Below, piece after piece: positions 9,828 through 20,739 of a stretch of DNA of 64,000 nucleotides; within the stretch, counting starts at the first letter, position 1, and every line of letters begins with the position of its first letter. Source of the DNA: Symsagittifera roscoffensis. Its lineage: Eukaryota; Xenacoelomorpha; Acoela; Convolutidae. The stretch spans positions 2,046,001 to 2,110,000 of the forward strand of contig NC_087062.1 of the NCBI RefSeq assembly GCF_963678635.1. The letters run 5' to 3'. Under the pieces are notes generated by a model that was not told the origin of the DNA, did no database searches, and worked only from the letters and a program-made list of their open reading frames with translations. A program made the position numbers and the translations under genes.

Positions 9828-10518
9828 ACATGCCCATAAGCCTCTTGTTAGCGCTGTACTTAGTTTACCTGAGATACCTGTTTAACATGGGACCAGCGTA
9901 TATGTTCAGCCGGGGTGTGGAGACACTTCGGATTGATGGATATCTGGAGCTGGTGCTCCTAACTCATGGCGAATTGGTGTCATTCCATTGGCTGATAAAA
10001 TATGGAGAGTCTCTGTCGATGGATACTCGAGCATAACCCACTCGAGCATAGACACTTATTCATACAAGTGGGCGGCGGGGCTGAAGACGTTGCTGGTGGA
10101 ATATCTACTGATGCAGAACCGACACATGACCGGTGAAGAAAAGAACCCGAAGACTAGAGATGAATGGAGGGAGGCGAATGGTGGTATCCCTCTACTGACG
10201 GATCTATGCCTGGCGATGAGGTCAGACCCGGTGGGAATGATCAGGGGACTAGAGGAAGTTGTGACTTGTATCTACGGCCCAGCGGTGACATACGCCTTTC
10301 CGGACCCTCTAGTGGCTGCATACCGCCATCCAGTAGTGCACGTGAGTTTGATAAGCGTGTTGGATGGGACGGCGCTGAACTGGTGTCAACAAGAGGTGCT
10401 CAGGGCGCGGATGATTAACACAGTGCTCTTTGGGAAGGTGAATGATCCCGAGTTGGTAGTATTTAATTTCCGGGGGCACCTGCAGTGCAGGATGGGGGGA
10501 AAACCTGAAGCCCCCTAG
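9749..10518 (+). pseudogene. Unassigned fragments with a hydrophobic helix
   Basis: Two overlapping open frames (9749-10036 and 9988-10518) probably represent one gene with a frameshift near 10000. The first contains a strongly hydrophobic segment PISLLLALYLVYLRYLF. The second has RDEWREANGGIPLLTDL and a Pro-rich C-terminus. Function not recognised. Confidence 0.3.
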
Positions 10519-10550
10519 AGACGTATCCCAAGTTTTGGAACCTGAATCCC

Positions 10551-11390
10551 ATGATGGCGAACGGACAAGAGATCTTGAGAACCCCCGCGTGGAAAAAGAG
10601 CTTTGAGTTGGTAAAAAAGGAGCTAGAGGCGACACTGGAGAAGGAAGTCTTACCCGCGACCATTCCTGAGTTCCCAACAGTCAGGAGAATGACCCTGGGG
10701 ATGAACAGCCCCCTGGTAGTACCATCCCTAATCGCGAGAGCTATGGTGGAGAAACAGCAAGTGGAGTTCACCGATGGCTGGGATCCCTTGTTCATTGGAT
10801 AGACGGCGGCGGTCTATTTCCACACCTGTGATATCAAGATTAATTCGTGGACAACTCAAGCCAAGAAAATGAGAGGCTCAATGCCTCCAAAATTCGAGGT
10901 GTGGGAAATCTTGAGAACGCTTGATCGGGCGAGCCTGCAGATTGGATTACCGATATGGGATGATGGCAGGACAATCGTGGAAGAAGGACACATTGCGCTG
11001 AAAGACGAGATGAAGTTTGCCACGAGGAAGTATCGAGCACCTTACGGATTGGAACAGATGGAAATGAGGCAAGAAGGGAAAGAGCTGGATGCGGCAGCTT
11101 CGTTATATGTAGCTCTGACGGAGTATAAAAGGCAAGATCCCGCAACACCCTCACCCCTGTCCGTAGGCACTCCTGGAGACAAGAGAAGTGGCCCCGTAGA
11201 AGATCGATTTAAGAAGATACTCGAGAGGAGACAGCTGAGTCGGGAGAAGAGAGCATGGATGAAACTCTCAGGGAAACGGGGGAGGAAATGGAAGTGGGGA
11301 ACACGCCTGAGCCCAGGAGCTGCTGCGGGACTTGAGCGGAGACGATTGGGCGGACAGCGCCACGCCACCACAGACCTCATCCCACTGTAA
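10551..11390 (+). pseudogene. Unassigned fragment with one in-frame stop
   Basis: One frame runs from 10551 to 11390 with a TAG at 10800-10802. It contains charged helices (KKSFELVKKELEATLEKE, DRFKKILERRQLSREKRAW) and a basic C-terminus (KRGRKWKWG). Past about 11250 an alternative acidic frame seems equally plausible, which suggests another frameshift. No recognised family. Confidence 0.3.
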
Positions 11391-11404
11391 GAACCTGGAG
11401 CTTG

Positions 11405-12052
11405 ACAGGTGAGACTTCCAACATGGGAATGATACTCTTGAGTGCTGAAGAAAGGCAAAATAATACATTTGAGGGGAACAAAGACATGTTTCTTGGGACT
11501 CTAGATGAGAAGGCTTGGCAGGATTTTTTGTGAGAATTTGATCAGGAGATGAAGAGCGAGACCACGCTGGATGACTTTAAGGAAGAACGGTGGAACACGG
11601 TGGTCAAACTTGGAGAACCAGTGTTGATGGCCACCGGACTGGATGAGAAAGCAAGAGAGGAGTTGTTGAGCAAGATGATCAAGATGAGGTAGATGCGACG
11701 GAAGACCAAAGATGATGAATGTAAAGACGGCTCTTCTCTGAAAAAAAATACTGATGATAAAATAATTAAAATTGAAGGGGAGGATAAGATTAAGACTAGT
11801 AATATGATTAAGAGTACTAATATCTTAAGGCTCGAGCAGGGGGAGGCACGAGTTGGAAGGGTCGGACCGGGACGGAGAGATCGAATCTGTGATGGTTGTG
11901 AGGACACCCTCAAGCAAAGGTATGAAGTCTCGAAAAAGGAAGCGGGAGATGGACGAGTTGAGCATCCCGTCAGTGGATGCTGTTTCGGAGAAGAACTTGA
12001 GGGAGACCGCCCCCATGATCTTGGCGCGGTGGAAGACGACAGCCTACAAGAG
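11405..12052 (+). pseudogene. Unassigned charged, Lys/Asp-rich fragment
   Basis: Sequence reading MILLSAEERQNN and DEKAWQDFL is followed by a charged low-complexity stretch rich in Lys, Asp and Ile (DDKIIKIEGEDKIK, from about 11750). Stops at about 11531 and at 11690-11692 interrupt it. It ends at the 32-bp direct repeat described separately. Confidence 0.25.
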
Positions 12053-12356
12053 TAGCTCCGGACCAAGGAGGCTAGCCGAAATAGCGAAAGAAATAGAGGC
12101 CTCGACAAGTCTGGTAACAGAGGAGGACTTCAAACCTGAGAAGGCAGGTTCGAAAAAGGGTTCGACGAGTGGAAAAACCTGGGATGTGGATGTGGGCAGA
12201 GAATGGATCTCGAGCGAACATCAGGCTGTTGGCGAACAAGTGTCCAATGACCCTCTACAGAAGAACGCGACGAGAAATACGGCTCGACCTTGGTGGGTGG
12301 CACTAGAGACGATGAAGGAATTGGAGGACTGTCTGAAGAAGCTTGATCAAGGGTGA
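11853..12356 (+). pseudogene. Unassigned basic/acidic ORF with NLS-like cluster
   Basis: Open frame of 167 codons overlapping the previous entry in another frame. It contains a possible nuclear localisation signal (KSRKRKREMDE), a helix LAEIAKEIEASTSLVTEEDF and a Lys-rich, Ser/Gly-rich loop. Codon style matches the GC-rich block. Which of the two overlapping frames is real here cannot be decided by eye; this one is less low-complexity. Confidence 0.3.
12031..12062 (+). repeat. 32-bp direct repeat, copy 1
   Basis: The sequence tggaagacgacagcctacaa and its continuation to gctccggac recur essentially unchanged about 1.02 kb downstream, although the surrounding coding is unrelated. Confidence 0.75.
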
Positions 12357-13073
12357 CCCGCAAGCGTCGCAATTGGGCTACTCAACAGAAAGCCGAAGTC
12401 AACAAACTGGAGTTGGGAAGTCAGCTAAAGCGAACTTGGCAGAGCCTGTTGCGAGATTATTTTGAGGAGGCGATGAGAACACCTTCATCAGCATTGCCTC
12501 TAATGGCGAATCCCTTCGTCAGAACCGTGGGACAACTGATGTTCGCATGGAGCTTAGTGGGATTAGAGTTGGAGGTCTTGACTTCTTGTGAATTTAGGCA
12601 ATAAAAACCTGGAGGTCTATCAGATGCTGGTACAACACGTCGCGAGGGACAACTCCGGTCTGAGCCTAGCGAGAAGAAAAGATGCCACTTGTTTCTTGAG
12701 GTGGATAATGTCCGTAATGAACAACAGCACAGTCCAAGCGTGTCATCAGAAGGCCTTGGGGAACAAAACCATGGAGAGAAGATTCTCCACTGTCATACTG
12801 AACCTGTATCAGAGTACGGGAATCGAGAAGGAGGAAGACTCGAGACAATCCCTAGAGAATCATAGAAAACTGGATGAGATACGAAGATTCCACAACAAGA
12901 AATTTGAAGAGGGGCAAAACGTGCATCGCAACTTAGCCTTGGCTGAGGGTTACGCGAGACCCAATAAAAAGGGGGAGTATCAACACTTGTCTGGAGTGAT
13001 GGGAATGGCGTATAATCCTTTCTTGAATTCAGAAGCCGCGAGAATCATGGAAGACGACAGCCTACAAGAGTAG
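12353..13073 (+). pseudogene. Unassigned helical protein fragments
   Basis: Two overlapping frames (12353-12604 and 12588-13073) are probably one gene with a frameshift near 12595. The content is mostly helical: LKRTWQSLLRDYFEEAM, then KNLEVYQMLVQHVARD and HRKLDEIRRFHNKKFEEG. The second frame ends inside the second copy of the 32-bp repeat. No recognised domain. Confidence 0.3.
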
Positions 13074-13080
13074 CTCCGGA
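13049..13080 (+). repeat. 32-bp direct repeat, copy 2
   Basis: Second copy of the repeat at 12031-12062. In both copies one frame ends with EDDSLQE followed by TAG inside the repeat. Confidence 0.75.
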
Positions 13081-13468
13081 CAGAAGCTCTTGAAATTTTA
13101 AACGGCGAAGATATTCGTAATTGATCCAACGGAAAGGGAGAAACCGAGCCTGGGTCTGCTAGTTGAGGCGACGCCAAAGGTGATAAGCGTGCCGCGCTCG
13201 AGCAAAAGAGTAGAATTGAGAATGGGAAACGGAAATGGCATGATGACTACAAATTTGGGAATAGTTTGGAAATTGCTGAGACCTTCCTGGTGTCCCCATC
13301 CCCATGCGAGCTGATTGAGGAAGTCACCGAACGAGTAAGGCTAACACCGACAAAAGATGAGGATCTGGGAACGTTGGACGTGATACACAAACTGATCCTA
13401 CCACAGAGTGAAGAGTCGGGTGGAACAACGAGTAAGCTGGGATCGGTAAAGAGGGATGGAGCCTGGTA
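13081..13468 (+). pseudogene. Short broken fragments
   Basis: Several stops; the best open part (13266-13469) reads SPCELIEEVTERVRLTPTKDEDLG. It is probably the decayed link between the neighbouring unassigned ORFs. Confidence 0.2.
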
Positions 13469-13474
13469 GCTGTC

Positions 13475-13915
13475 TTGACTTGCGGAGGCGGAGGGCACAC
13501 CTGTGATGGACGACCTTGTGTCAGAATACAATCTTTTCAGGGAGAGGACCTAGTCACTTGGTTTGGTGATATAACAGAAAGAGAGAAGAGCGAGGTGCAG
13601 ATAATGGCTGAGTGTTATATAGCAACGGCGCTGGGGTTCTTTTCTAGAATGTGTAGTCTGCAATCACTCGAGATGCTGGAGTCTGAACACCATTTGGTGA
13701 CGGCGTTGAGCGTGGTTTCGTGGCCAGGGGCGTTGCAAACCACCCAAAAACATATCAGAGGATGGAAGATTGGTCTAGAGGCTGAGATGGGATTTGCAGT
13801 GAGCGAAGCCTATGGCCTGCCAGTAAATGCGAAGTCTTTGGTGGGATCAGTCTTGGCCAATGTATGTGGGAGCCATTATCCATTGCACATGGCAAGGGTG
13901 GAGGTATCCAGCTAA
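13475..13915 (+). pseudogene. Unassigned ORF
   Basis: Open frame of 146 codons, helical, with an Ala/Leu-rich centre (EVQIMAECYIATALGFFSR) and a Gly/Val-rich C-terminus (SLVGSVLANVCGSHYP). A Cys/Gly-rich start (TCGGGGHTCDG) may be accidental. It ends ten bases before the next ORF. Function unknown. Confidence 0.3.
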
Positions 13916-13924
13916 AGGATACTA

Positions 13925-14989
13925 GTGGATAAGGCCTTCTCGGTGCCCAAGTGCGTACGGCTTGCTCGAATGTCGCATCATTCACACAGACTGTTGAGGA
14001 AGACCCTGGGAACGGTGCCGAAGGCACAAAGAGATGACTTGAGTGAAATCTGGGGAGAAGAACTTTTGAGCTTGGGAGATGAAAATAGGAGCGATTTTGA
14101 GAGACATAATTCCATCGGGAAGCCGATGGGTAATGTCCCAATGCCGGAGGAAGATGATGTGGTGCACGAGAAGATGATGGAAGTGGAGCCCCTGCTGGAA
14201 GCCTCGGGGGAACGCAATCTCCGAAGCATAGAAATTACACATGGGGATTGCCCATGCCACTGCTTGGCACAGACAGTGTGGTACCCAGAGCATACAAACC
14301 TTTGCTTAGTGTGGGATGTAGAAGAAATTCGGTCAATCGGGTTACTCGATCATCAGCAGAAGGTGACCATCTTGGTAGTAAGCACGATGTTGGCGTTACG
14401 ATGGATCGAAGAAAATGTGACGAAGTACAGGGAGTCGAAGACACCTATGGCGGAATCGATACACGCTATAGACTACAACAGGATACTCGAGTTGTTTGAG
14501 ACTGTATGCAAGGTATTTGCCATACAAATGGAAGTCAGGCATTTGTGGAGCCGCATAAGTTTCTTTCCGTGGTTTCGAGCGACGTTGACATCTTGGTTGT
14601 ACTTAGCGACGAAGGATCACATGAAGAAATATCAGAAGGAATATCGACAGTTCCTGGCGGAGATAGGCCCGGAAGCCTTCAAGAGACCTCTGCTGACCCA
14701 TCGAAATGCGATCAACACAGGTTGGAAGAGAGTTGGTAGGGTGTCTAGAGACAATACCAAAGCAAGAGAGTCGATACTGGAGGAAGACTTGGCGAAGAAC
14801 GTGAGCTTGAGCCTGCACAATTCCTTTTGCTTGAACAGGGAATTGAAAGCGAAAGGTTTACCAAATCAGGCAGCGAGGTTGCAAGAGCAGAGGGAGTGGA
14901 TGCGATCTTACGAACAATTGAGAGCATGGGAAGAAATTGTGATCAGTTCTGATGATGAGGAGGCGCTACTAAGACAGATCACGGTGTAA
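13925..14989 (+). CDS. Unassigned 354-codon ORF ending in a SUMO-interaction-like motif
   Basis: The longest uninterrupted reading frame of the GC-rich block. It is mainly helical with an internal hydrophobic segment (KVTILVVSTMLALRW), aromatic-rich SFFPWFRATLTSWLYL, basic helices, and a C-terminus EEIVISSDDEEALL. A hydrophobic core (IVI) followed by Ser/Asp/Glu is the pattern of SUMO-interacting motifs. The start is uncertain because the frame is open slightly upstream and it may be the 3' end of a longer gene joined to 13475-13915 by a frameshift. No family recognised. It is the last coding piece before the composition drops to AT-rich. Confidence 0.4.
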   Translation: MDKAFSVPKCVRLARMSHHSHRLLRKTLGTVPKAQRDDLSEIWGEELLSLGDENRSDFERHNSIGKPMGNVPMPEEDDVVHEKMMEVEPLLEASGERNLRSIEITHGDCPCHCLAQTVWYPEHTNLCLVWDVEEIRSIGLLDHQQKVTILVVSTMLALRWIEENVTKYRESKTPMAESIHAIDYNRILELFETVCKVFAIQMEVRHLWSRISFFPWFRATLTSWLYLATKDHMKKYQKEYRQFLAEIGPEAFKRPLLTHRNAINTGWKRVGRVSRDNTKARESILEEDLAKNVSLSLHNSFCLNRELKAKGLPNQAARLQEQREWMRSYEQLRAWEEIVISSDDEEALLRQITV

Positions 14990-15470
14990 AATTCACCAGG
15001 TCCTAGTACGTCGAAAGCTAGGAGCACGAAGTGAGCAGGGAGCTCATTGTGGGTTTCTCGAGTCTTGACAGGGAAAAGAAGGGGCTCGAGTGTGAACTCG
15101 GATAAAATCCGAGGTCACAGAAAAGAAATTTTAACGAAAACAAAATATTGTTATTAATATGCTATAGTTATTATATAAATCAAAATGCTGCATGACAATT
15201 TCCTGATTGGATAGGACAAAATAAATTTTAATCATAAGCTTCAAAAGCGGATATTTAAGGTGCAGGTATATGAGAATTTTGATTGCTGTTCAGCGATAGT
15301 GTGACAATTTTATATAGTGGTCAATTTTTGGATGTAGATAAACTTAAGTCTGCTGCAAACTTCTGTAAATGACCACTGGCACTGTATCTTGAGCAACCCT
15401 CGGTTTTCTGGGGACTCACAGGCAGGCGGCAACACGCGATGAGGACATCGATCTCGAGTCTGGGGAGTAT
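14990..15470 (+). other. Non-coding stretch at the GC-rich to AT-rich boundary
   Basis: Starts GC-rich with ctcgag-containing sequence and ends AT-rich after about 15130. The wording ctcgagt...ttttaacg resembles 5755-5840, the 3' end of the first element, suggesting a comparable element end. No gene seen. Confidence 0.35.
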
Positions 15471-15773
15471 GTGCCAGTCGGTCATATTTGGAAGTTTGAC
15501 CTTGAGGAACACGAAATACGCAATTTTGGGAGAAAATTTAATTTTTCAAAATTTCGAATGGAGCCTGCCATGCTCAACTTTCTCGCGACAACTGAAAATA
15601 TCAGAAAAATAAGATCAGAACATCCGATTTACAATCGCGGGAAAGTACCTAAAAAAGCAGCTGGAAATTGCTATTCGCAATTTCCAGATACAAATAAAAC
15701 GCGAGTGGAGCCGTCTTATCCTGAAATAGGAAAAGAAACGATTGCGAGAGAAGATCACGATTATTCGAGCTGA
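15471..15773 (+). CDS. Hypothetical 100-codon ORF
   Basis: The frame is open upstream to about 15390 without an ATG, so this is likely part of a longer, broken coding region. Residues are polar and basic (HIWKFDLEEHEIRNFGRKF, KTRVEPSYPEIGKETIARE). It lies between the GC-rich block and the env-like copy. No family recognised. Confidence 0.25.
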   Translation: MPVGHIWKFDLEEHEIRNFGRKFNFSKFRMEPAMLNFLATTENIRKIRSEHPIYNRGKVPKKAAGNCYSQFPDTNKTRVEPSYPEIGKETIAREDHDYSS

Positions 15774-16330
15774 ACTAGAGTGAACCCTCAGTGGAAAGGT
15801 GGACAGCTGGGGTGTCCCAATGCTTCAGACTAAAACTTCATTACTAGAGTCAAACTCATTTCCCTTATTGAAACTAATTAGTATTAAACTCCTCAAGTTA
15901 TTATACTTAAGTCTCGAATTGCTCATTAATTTAGTTACCTCTAATTCCCGAGTGTGCCGACATGTGAGTTCTCAATTTAGTTTTCTTGAGTTTGTTTTAT
16001 GATTGTTATGTTGAGATAAGGCGAGTTTTAGGTTGATCATCTGAAATGGATCAAAGTTTCACTGTCTAATAGTAAGTAACTATGCGGATTGTTCCGACCC
16101 TGTTTTTAACGGCGTTCGTGTATTTTGGGTTTTTTGAGACCTAAGTATGGGGACGTTCTTATTTTCTAGATTGGGGGGTATTTTGGTAGTGCCATTTAAC
16201 CTGTAACGGGTTTTTAGTCTCATGTCGCAAGCGAACCGAATTGGCTCCGACCGTTTTGAGGTAGAAAATTACGAGAGATAGTGCCCCTGAGTCTTGAGCC
16301 AATGGTTATAGGGACTATTCTTCTTAAGCT
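15774..16330 (+). other. No gene seen
   Basis: AT-rich sequence with only short open frames and no recognisable repeats. From about 16100 it becomes mixed in composition up to the env-like copy. Confidence 0.4.
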
Positions 16331-16349
16331 TCATATGTGACCGAAGTAG

Positions 16350-17480
16350 GCGACTGTTACATAAATTATGGACCTAACAGAGACGTAAATCCAATCCGTT
16401 AAGGACGATTCTAAATCAGAGTCGAAACCTCGAGATTCCTTAACAAAAATCCAACTGAGTCCGAACACACCAGCAATGCAGCTCCGATAGTAGCCACAGC
16501 GCCAAATCGTAGTTATTGTATTTTTTGGCTCTGGCATGCTAATAGGAAGCTCACGCAGTAGTGGAATAATGGAGATATTTGGATCTTGCCAAGACCGAGC
16601 AGGAACGAAGGCAAACACTTGTGTCGTTGGAGGAATACTCAATGGCTTTAACCGACTATGTCTCAGAAAAAGAGACATCAGCGAATGAGTTTTTTTTTAA
16701 TTTCCAACGATTTATCCAACGAAATCGAATCTATTCTTCACAAACCATTGACAACTAGAACAGAAACAGGAAAGTCATCACATCGCAATTTGATGCAAAA
16801 CGAGGAAATTTCCATGTTCTAAGAGATTCCACCCAAACTCTGTTTTCCAACCAACAGCTAAATTAAAACAATGACGCGGCAGCATCGCTTCTTAGTGTAA
16901 TCTATGTTGTTATTACAAGCTACAAAGCTGCTCTCCATGCTTTGAAGACAAACATCCTCAAATCCACACCAACACTTTCGGATCAACGACTACCAATGTC
17001 TCTTGTACCACAAAATTCTCTGCTTGCAGTTATTGACGATGTCTACTTGTACCACAAAAATCTCTGCTTGCAGTTATTGACGATGTCTACAAAAGCCAAA
17101 AAGATGAGGACCATCGTCTCACCTCGGCAAGTCCGCCAAGTGTTGTACAAGCGTACTACGATGCAAAATTGCTGCATATTTAAGATATATAGAGCCCAGG
17201 TCATACCTATACCCGACTCAGATTCAACCGAAGCTCTACGATGGGTCACCGAAGGCCCGTATATGGCAATTTTGGAAGATTCAATGAAGACTACTGAAAT
17301 GACAGAAAAACGATACTCAGAATGTTTAGGAACATATTGTATCTGCCATCCGACGATGAAAACTCATTTGGGACATTCTTCGTGCCTTGCTATGTTATTT
17401 TCCATTCGGCAATAACAGCGTTGACAGTGTGCGAAGCAGAAAAGGTTCTTCTACAACACCGGAGCTTGCGTTTCTTAGCT
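16350..17480 (+). pseudogene. Degenerate env-like ORF, copy 1
   Basis: Homologous along its length to 54190-55340. Readable pieces in shifting frames are a Gly-rich hydrophobic stretch near 16510-16540 (FFGSGMLIG), a segment with LKSTPTLSDQRLPMSLVP (about 16960), then TEALRWVTEGPYMAILEDS and a Cys-containing part ending HSSCLAMLF. The spacing of aromatic and Cys residues is reminiscent of env-like glycoproteins carried by invertebrate retroelements, but this is a tentative family call. A 41-base internal duplication (TTGTACCACAAAA...GATGTCTAC at 17003 and 17047) and many stops show decay. It ends abruptly next to the polymerase pseudogene. Confidence 0.35.
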
Positions 17481-17508
17481 AACTTCTACGATTTAGATGT
17501 TTTGATTA

Positions 17509-17751
17509 TTGTTTTTTACGTTTGAAACTATGAGAAAACTATCTAAAGCTATACTGAAACTCAACAAATTTTCGAGAAAAAATCATGTTTTAAAAAAAAA
17601 ATTAATTTCAAAAGATGAACTATATAAATCACTACTTCGTATAATCATTTTACCACAAATTTACAATTATTTAATCAACACTGAATGGAATGCTATTACA
17701 CTACCAGTTATTTACAAGTTCAAAAGTTTTGTGTGTATTCTGTCGTCCTGA
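17509..17751 (+). CDS. Hypothetical small basic ORF convergent with the polymerase pseudogene
   Basis: 80 codons, very Lys/Leu/Ile-rich (MRKLSKAILKLNKFSRKN, an ATG at 17530), overlapping the 3' end of the minus-strand polymerase by about 40 bp tail to tail. AT-rich composition makes a chance ORF possible; the convergent position directly at the polymerase stop is the only contextual support. Confidence 0.2.
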   Translation: MFFTFETMRKLSKAILKLNKFSRKNHVLKKKLISKDELYKSLLRIIILPQIYNYLINTEWNAITLPVIYKFKSFVCILSS

Positions 17752-20739
17752 ACTTGTCTTTTAGGGTGAAAGTAGCTCAATCCGTTCTTTATTTTCTCGT
17801 ATGTAGCAACCATATGGTTAATGGTTCTAAATCCTCTGTTTGTTGAAGTCAAGTTGGTTGCTTCGTCGAGTACTTTCCTGTATTTTTCCATAGGACCATC
17901 ACCGGATTCCTCTAGAATTCTTTTTTTCAGTCCTTTGCTGCTAAACTTCATCTTGTCTGATTTGTTGTCATAGCAACAATAAGTCTTGCTATATAAACTT
18001 AGCATCTCCGTCCACCTAAATTTTTCTTTGAACAGACCAGGTTCTCGTTTATCGTGCTTCTCGTGAACGCTAAAACATGTTTGTGGAAATAAATTAAGTT
18101 TTGAACCTGCTTTAAATGAATCTCTGCAATCTTTTTCTCTCATTTTTTCTCAGTCAACTTTTTTCTCCAGACGAATACAATCATACAAATTTTTCTCAGC
18201 AAGAGCTTAATACAGCGAATTCGTGTCCATTTCTAATTCCTCAATTTTATTGACATCACAAAATTGTCGAAAAAATTGTAGTAAAGCTCAAGCATTCTCA
18301 CCTTTGCATACTGCAGAATGAAAAATTCAACTATTATGGGTTCTTTTTTTTGTGCTCAATTGTTGACTTTAGTAACTCAATCTCGTACAAGTCTTTTTGA
18401 GCAATGTTCAATCGTTTGAAGAGTGGTTCATTAATTGCTTTGTGTGTTTTCTCATCATTCAAATACTTTGTGATCGTTGTCTCGATCTATCCATTATCTG
18501 GTAACCGTATGATGAATAACCTAATAGCTTCTTAGTGTCTGCAAAAATACCGGATAAAGGGTTCTCATCTCCTTCCCTTCTAGCATCAACAACTGACTGA
18601 ACAAACTTGTTGTAGCGTTTTTGAGGGAGATACTGTACAAAGCGGTAAAATTTTGTACACTGTAATCCAAGTTCCATATAGAAGTTGAAAAGAGGAGTAA
18701 TAATGGAACCATTTTGTAGTTTGAAACTAGATATTAGCATTCGCTGGGGATGCTTAAGAAGATCATTTTCAATGGCGTAATTTTGCATGTATTCCCCAAT
18801 ATCATTTCTTCCAATTTCAGTGTTTTTGAAAATTGGAGGAAAATTAGAAAAATTTGCTTTCAATTCATCTGGAACAACTAAGTCACACTGAATTTCTTTT
18901 TTTTTCCAATAAAGAATCAGTAGAGAGAGTTTTCTTGTAGGAAAAATTGGATCGGATATGATTCCTAATTTTTTCGTTGGTTTTGCCACCACTCACATTC
19001 CCACATCTTTTCGACTTTGTATCCATTTTTGCGAATAAACTCCCGTCTCAAGTCATCCATTTCTCTCCTTTTGTTTGCTCTCGCATTGTCTTCGTCGCTA
19101 AGTGAGGGACGAGTCTCCTGGCAAGAAAAAAATGGTATTAGCATCCCATAGCTTCAAACACTGTTTTGCAGTGATCACAATATCCATCTACAATGAAACA
19201 ATCAATTTGCTTTTGACTTCAGGTTGTGTGGAAGCTCTACAATCTGGTCTTGTTTCTTGGTAGTAAGACATCACCTTGTTCTCAAAATTGCGAGATCGGT
19301 TATGTCTAGCCTTGAATTTTTGCATATCGGAATCAAACTCCCATCTTGTGTACAACCCTGTTGGCATGTCTTGACACATTGATTAGGGATAGAGCTGGCT
19401 CGCATCAATTCCAACAATTGATTTACAGTTATTTGATGAATCCCTGATATAGATTTCGTCCACAACAGCTTTTCGCGTAAACACAATTGGTGGTCCACCC
19501 GTCATATCCTCTCTAATTTTCTCGCACAAATCTCTGTCACTTTCGCAAAAAGGGTAGAGTTTTTCGTTGGTTGATTTGTGCAGACAAATATTTGCCAGAT
19601 TTAGAAGAGTACATCCAAAATCTAACATATCAATTTCTTTCTGAAGATAAAACTGAACCATTTTCTGCAGTGCCTCAAGGGTCGGAACAAAATCTTTCTT
19701 GTTGTACCACTGCAAAAAATCTTTAAATGTAGTCCTTCCATGTTTCTGCCAAATCTCCTGTAAATGTTTGTAATTAACCCATCCAAATGCGGGTGCTGAC
19801 TTGATTTGAAGTTTCTTTAGTACTTGCTGGTCATCAAGTCCAGTTGAACTCAACTTCTGATAATCGTTAAAGTCTTTATCAAGAGGGTTGTTGTTTCTCA
19901 GTTTACTGAAAAAGGCTTCGTATGGAGGTAACTCTTCATTCTCGAGCTTTTCCGCACTATCAAACAACTCAAAAGGGAAAAACTTTTTTTTGTCTCACTT
20001 GCTTTGTAAGCTTTATGAAATGAGTCTAGAGATGTTGCTCCACCAAAAAATTTCATGATGTCGAGAAATTGTATGTCTTCAAACTTGAAGGATATGAAAT
20101 CGTTAGCCTTTTTGATAACCCTTAGTTCAGCTTCTTTAACGTTGATTAGGTAGGGAATCAGATAGCTCTTGATAACGTTCAGATCATATCTTCCACTGTT
20201 AAAGCCAAATACAGGTAACGTGTTAACATACCTCTCCAGATTTTGTTTCAAATCAATCAGCTGTATCTAAACAATCTTGGTATCTAAATTTGACATTTGA
20301 AAGTTAAATACCTTATATCTCTCATTCTCCATCTCAGTGTCTACCAGGAAATGCTGACAAGCACTCAACTCCTCTTTGAGTTTCTCTCCATCTTCCCCTT
20401 CCTCCTCCACAATCTTTTTCATGTCTGCCACCGTATCACGTGGCTTCCGTTGTTTCACCCTTATGTTATTTTCTCCGTTGTTGTTGGAGAGAGTAGTAAC
20501 TCGGAAACTCCTGCTCGCAAGACAAACAAACCTTTGATTGCTTGGAAGTTGGTGGAGCGTGCTTTTTGGCCCCATGATAATTGTTTTATTGTTGATTGTA
20601 AGTGAAATACCTACAATCGGAACAAGAAATAACTCCTCGCACGCAACTTTTCCTATGTCGAGCTGCATGTTGACAAAATTACTTGTTTCCACAGTCCCGA
20701 CACTGCACTTTCTCATTTCTATTCAACGATGGCGTCTAA
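17712..20739 (-). pseudogene. Polinton/Maverick protein-primed family B DNA polymerase
   Basis: Minus strand. From the N-terminus (about 20739) come a Cys/His zinc-finger region, an acidic EEEGEDGEKLKEELSACQHF segment, then an internal deletion (TAG near 20274), exonuclease motif FGFNSGRYDLNVIKSYL, palm motif A SIVGIDASQLYP (19383-19420), a TPR-like region, motif B LLGYSSYGYQ (18520-18550), motif C and a C-terminal basic region ending at 17712. All three palm motifs are damaged: a stop right after motif A, Tyr replacing the Asn of the usual NSxYG in motif B, and DTNS instead of DTDS in motif C (18217-18228). The start ATG is ACG. This would replicate the element from a protein primer; this copy is dead. 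Confidence 0.88.

Noticed and set aside
20267-20716. Minus ORF beginning MRKCSVGTVETSNF (and its copies at 24386 and 28478)
   Set aside because: The first half is a shifted reading of the zinc-finger region; the correct frame starts slightly upstream and has Cys/His clusters with stops. Only the second half is real coding.
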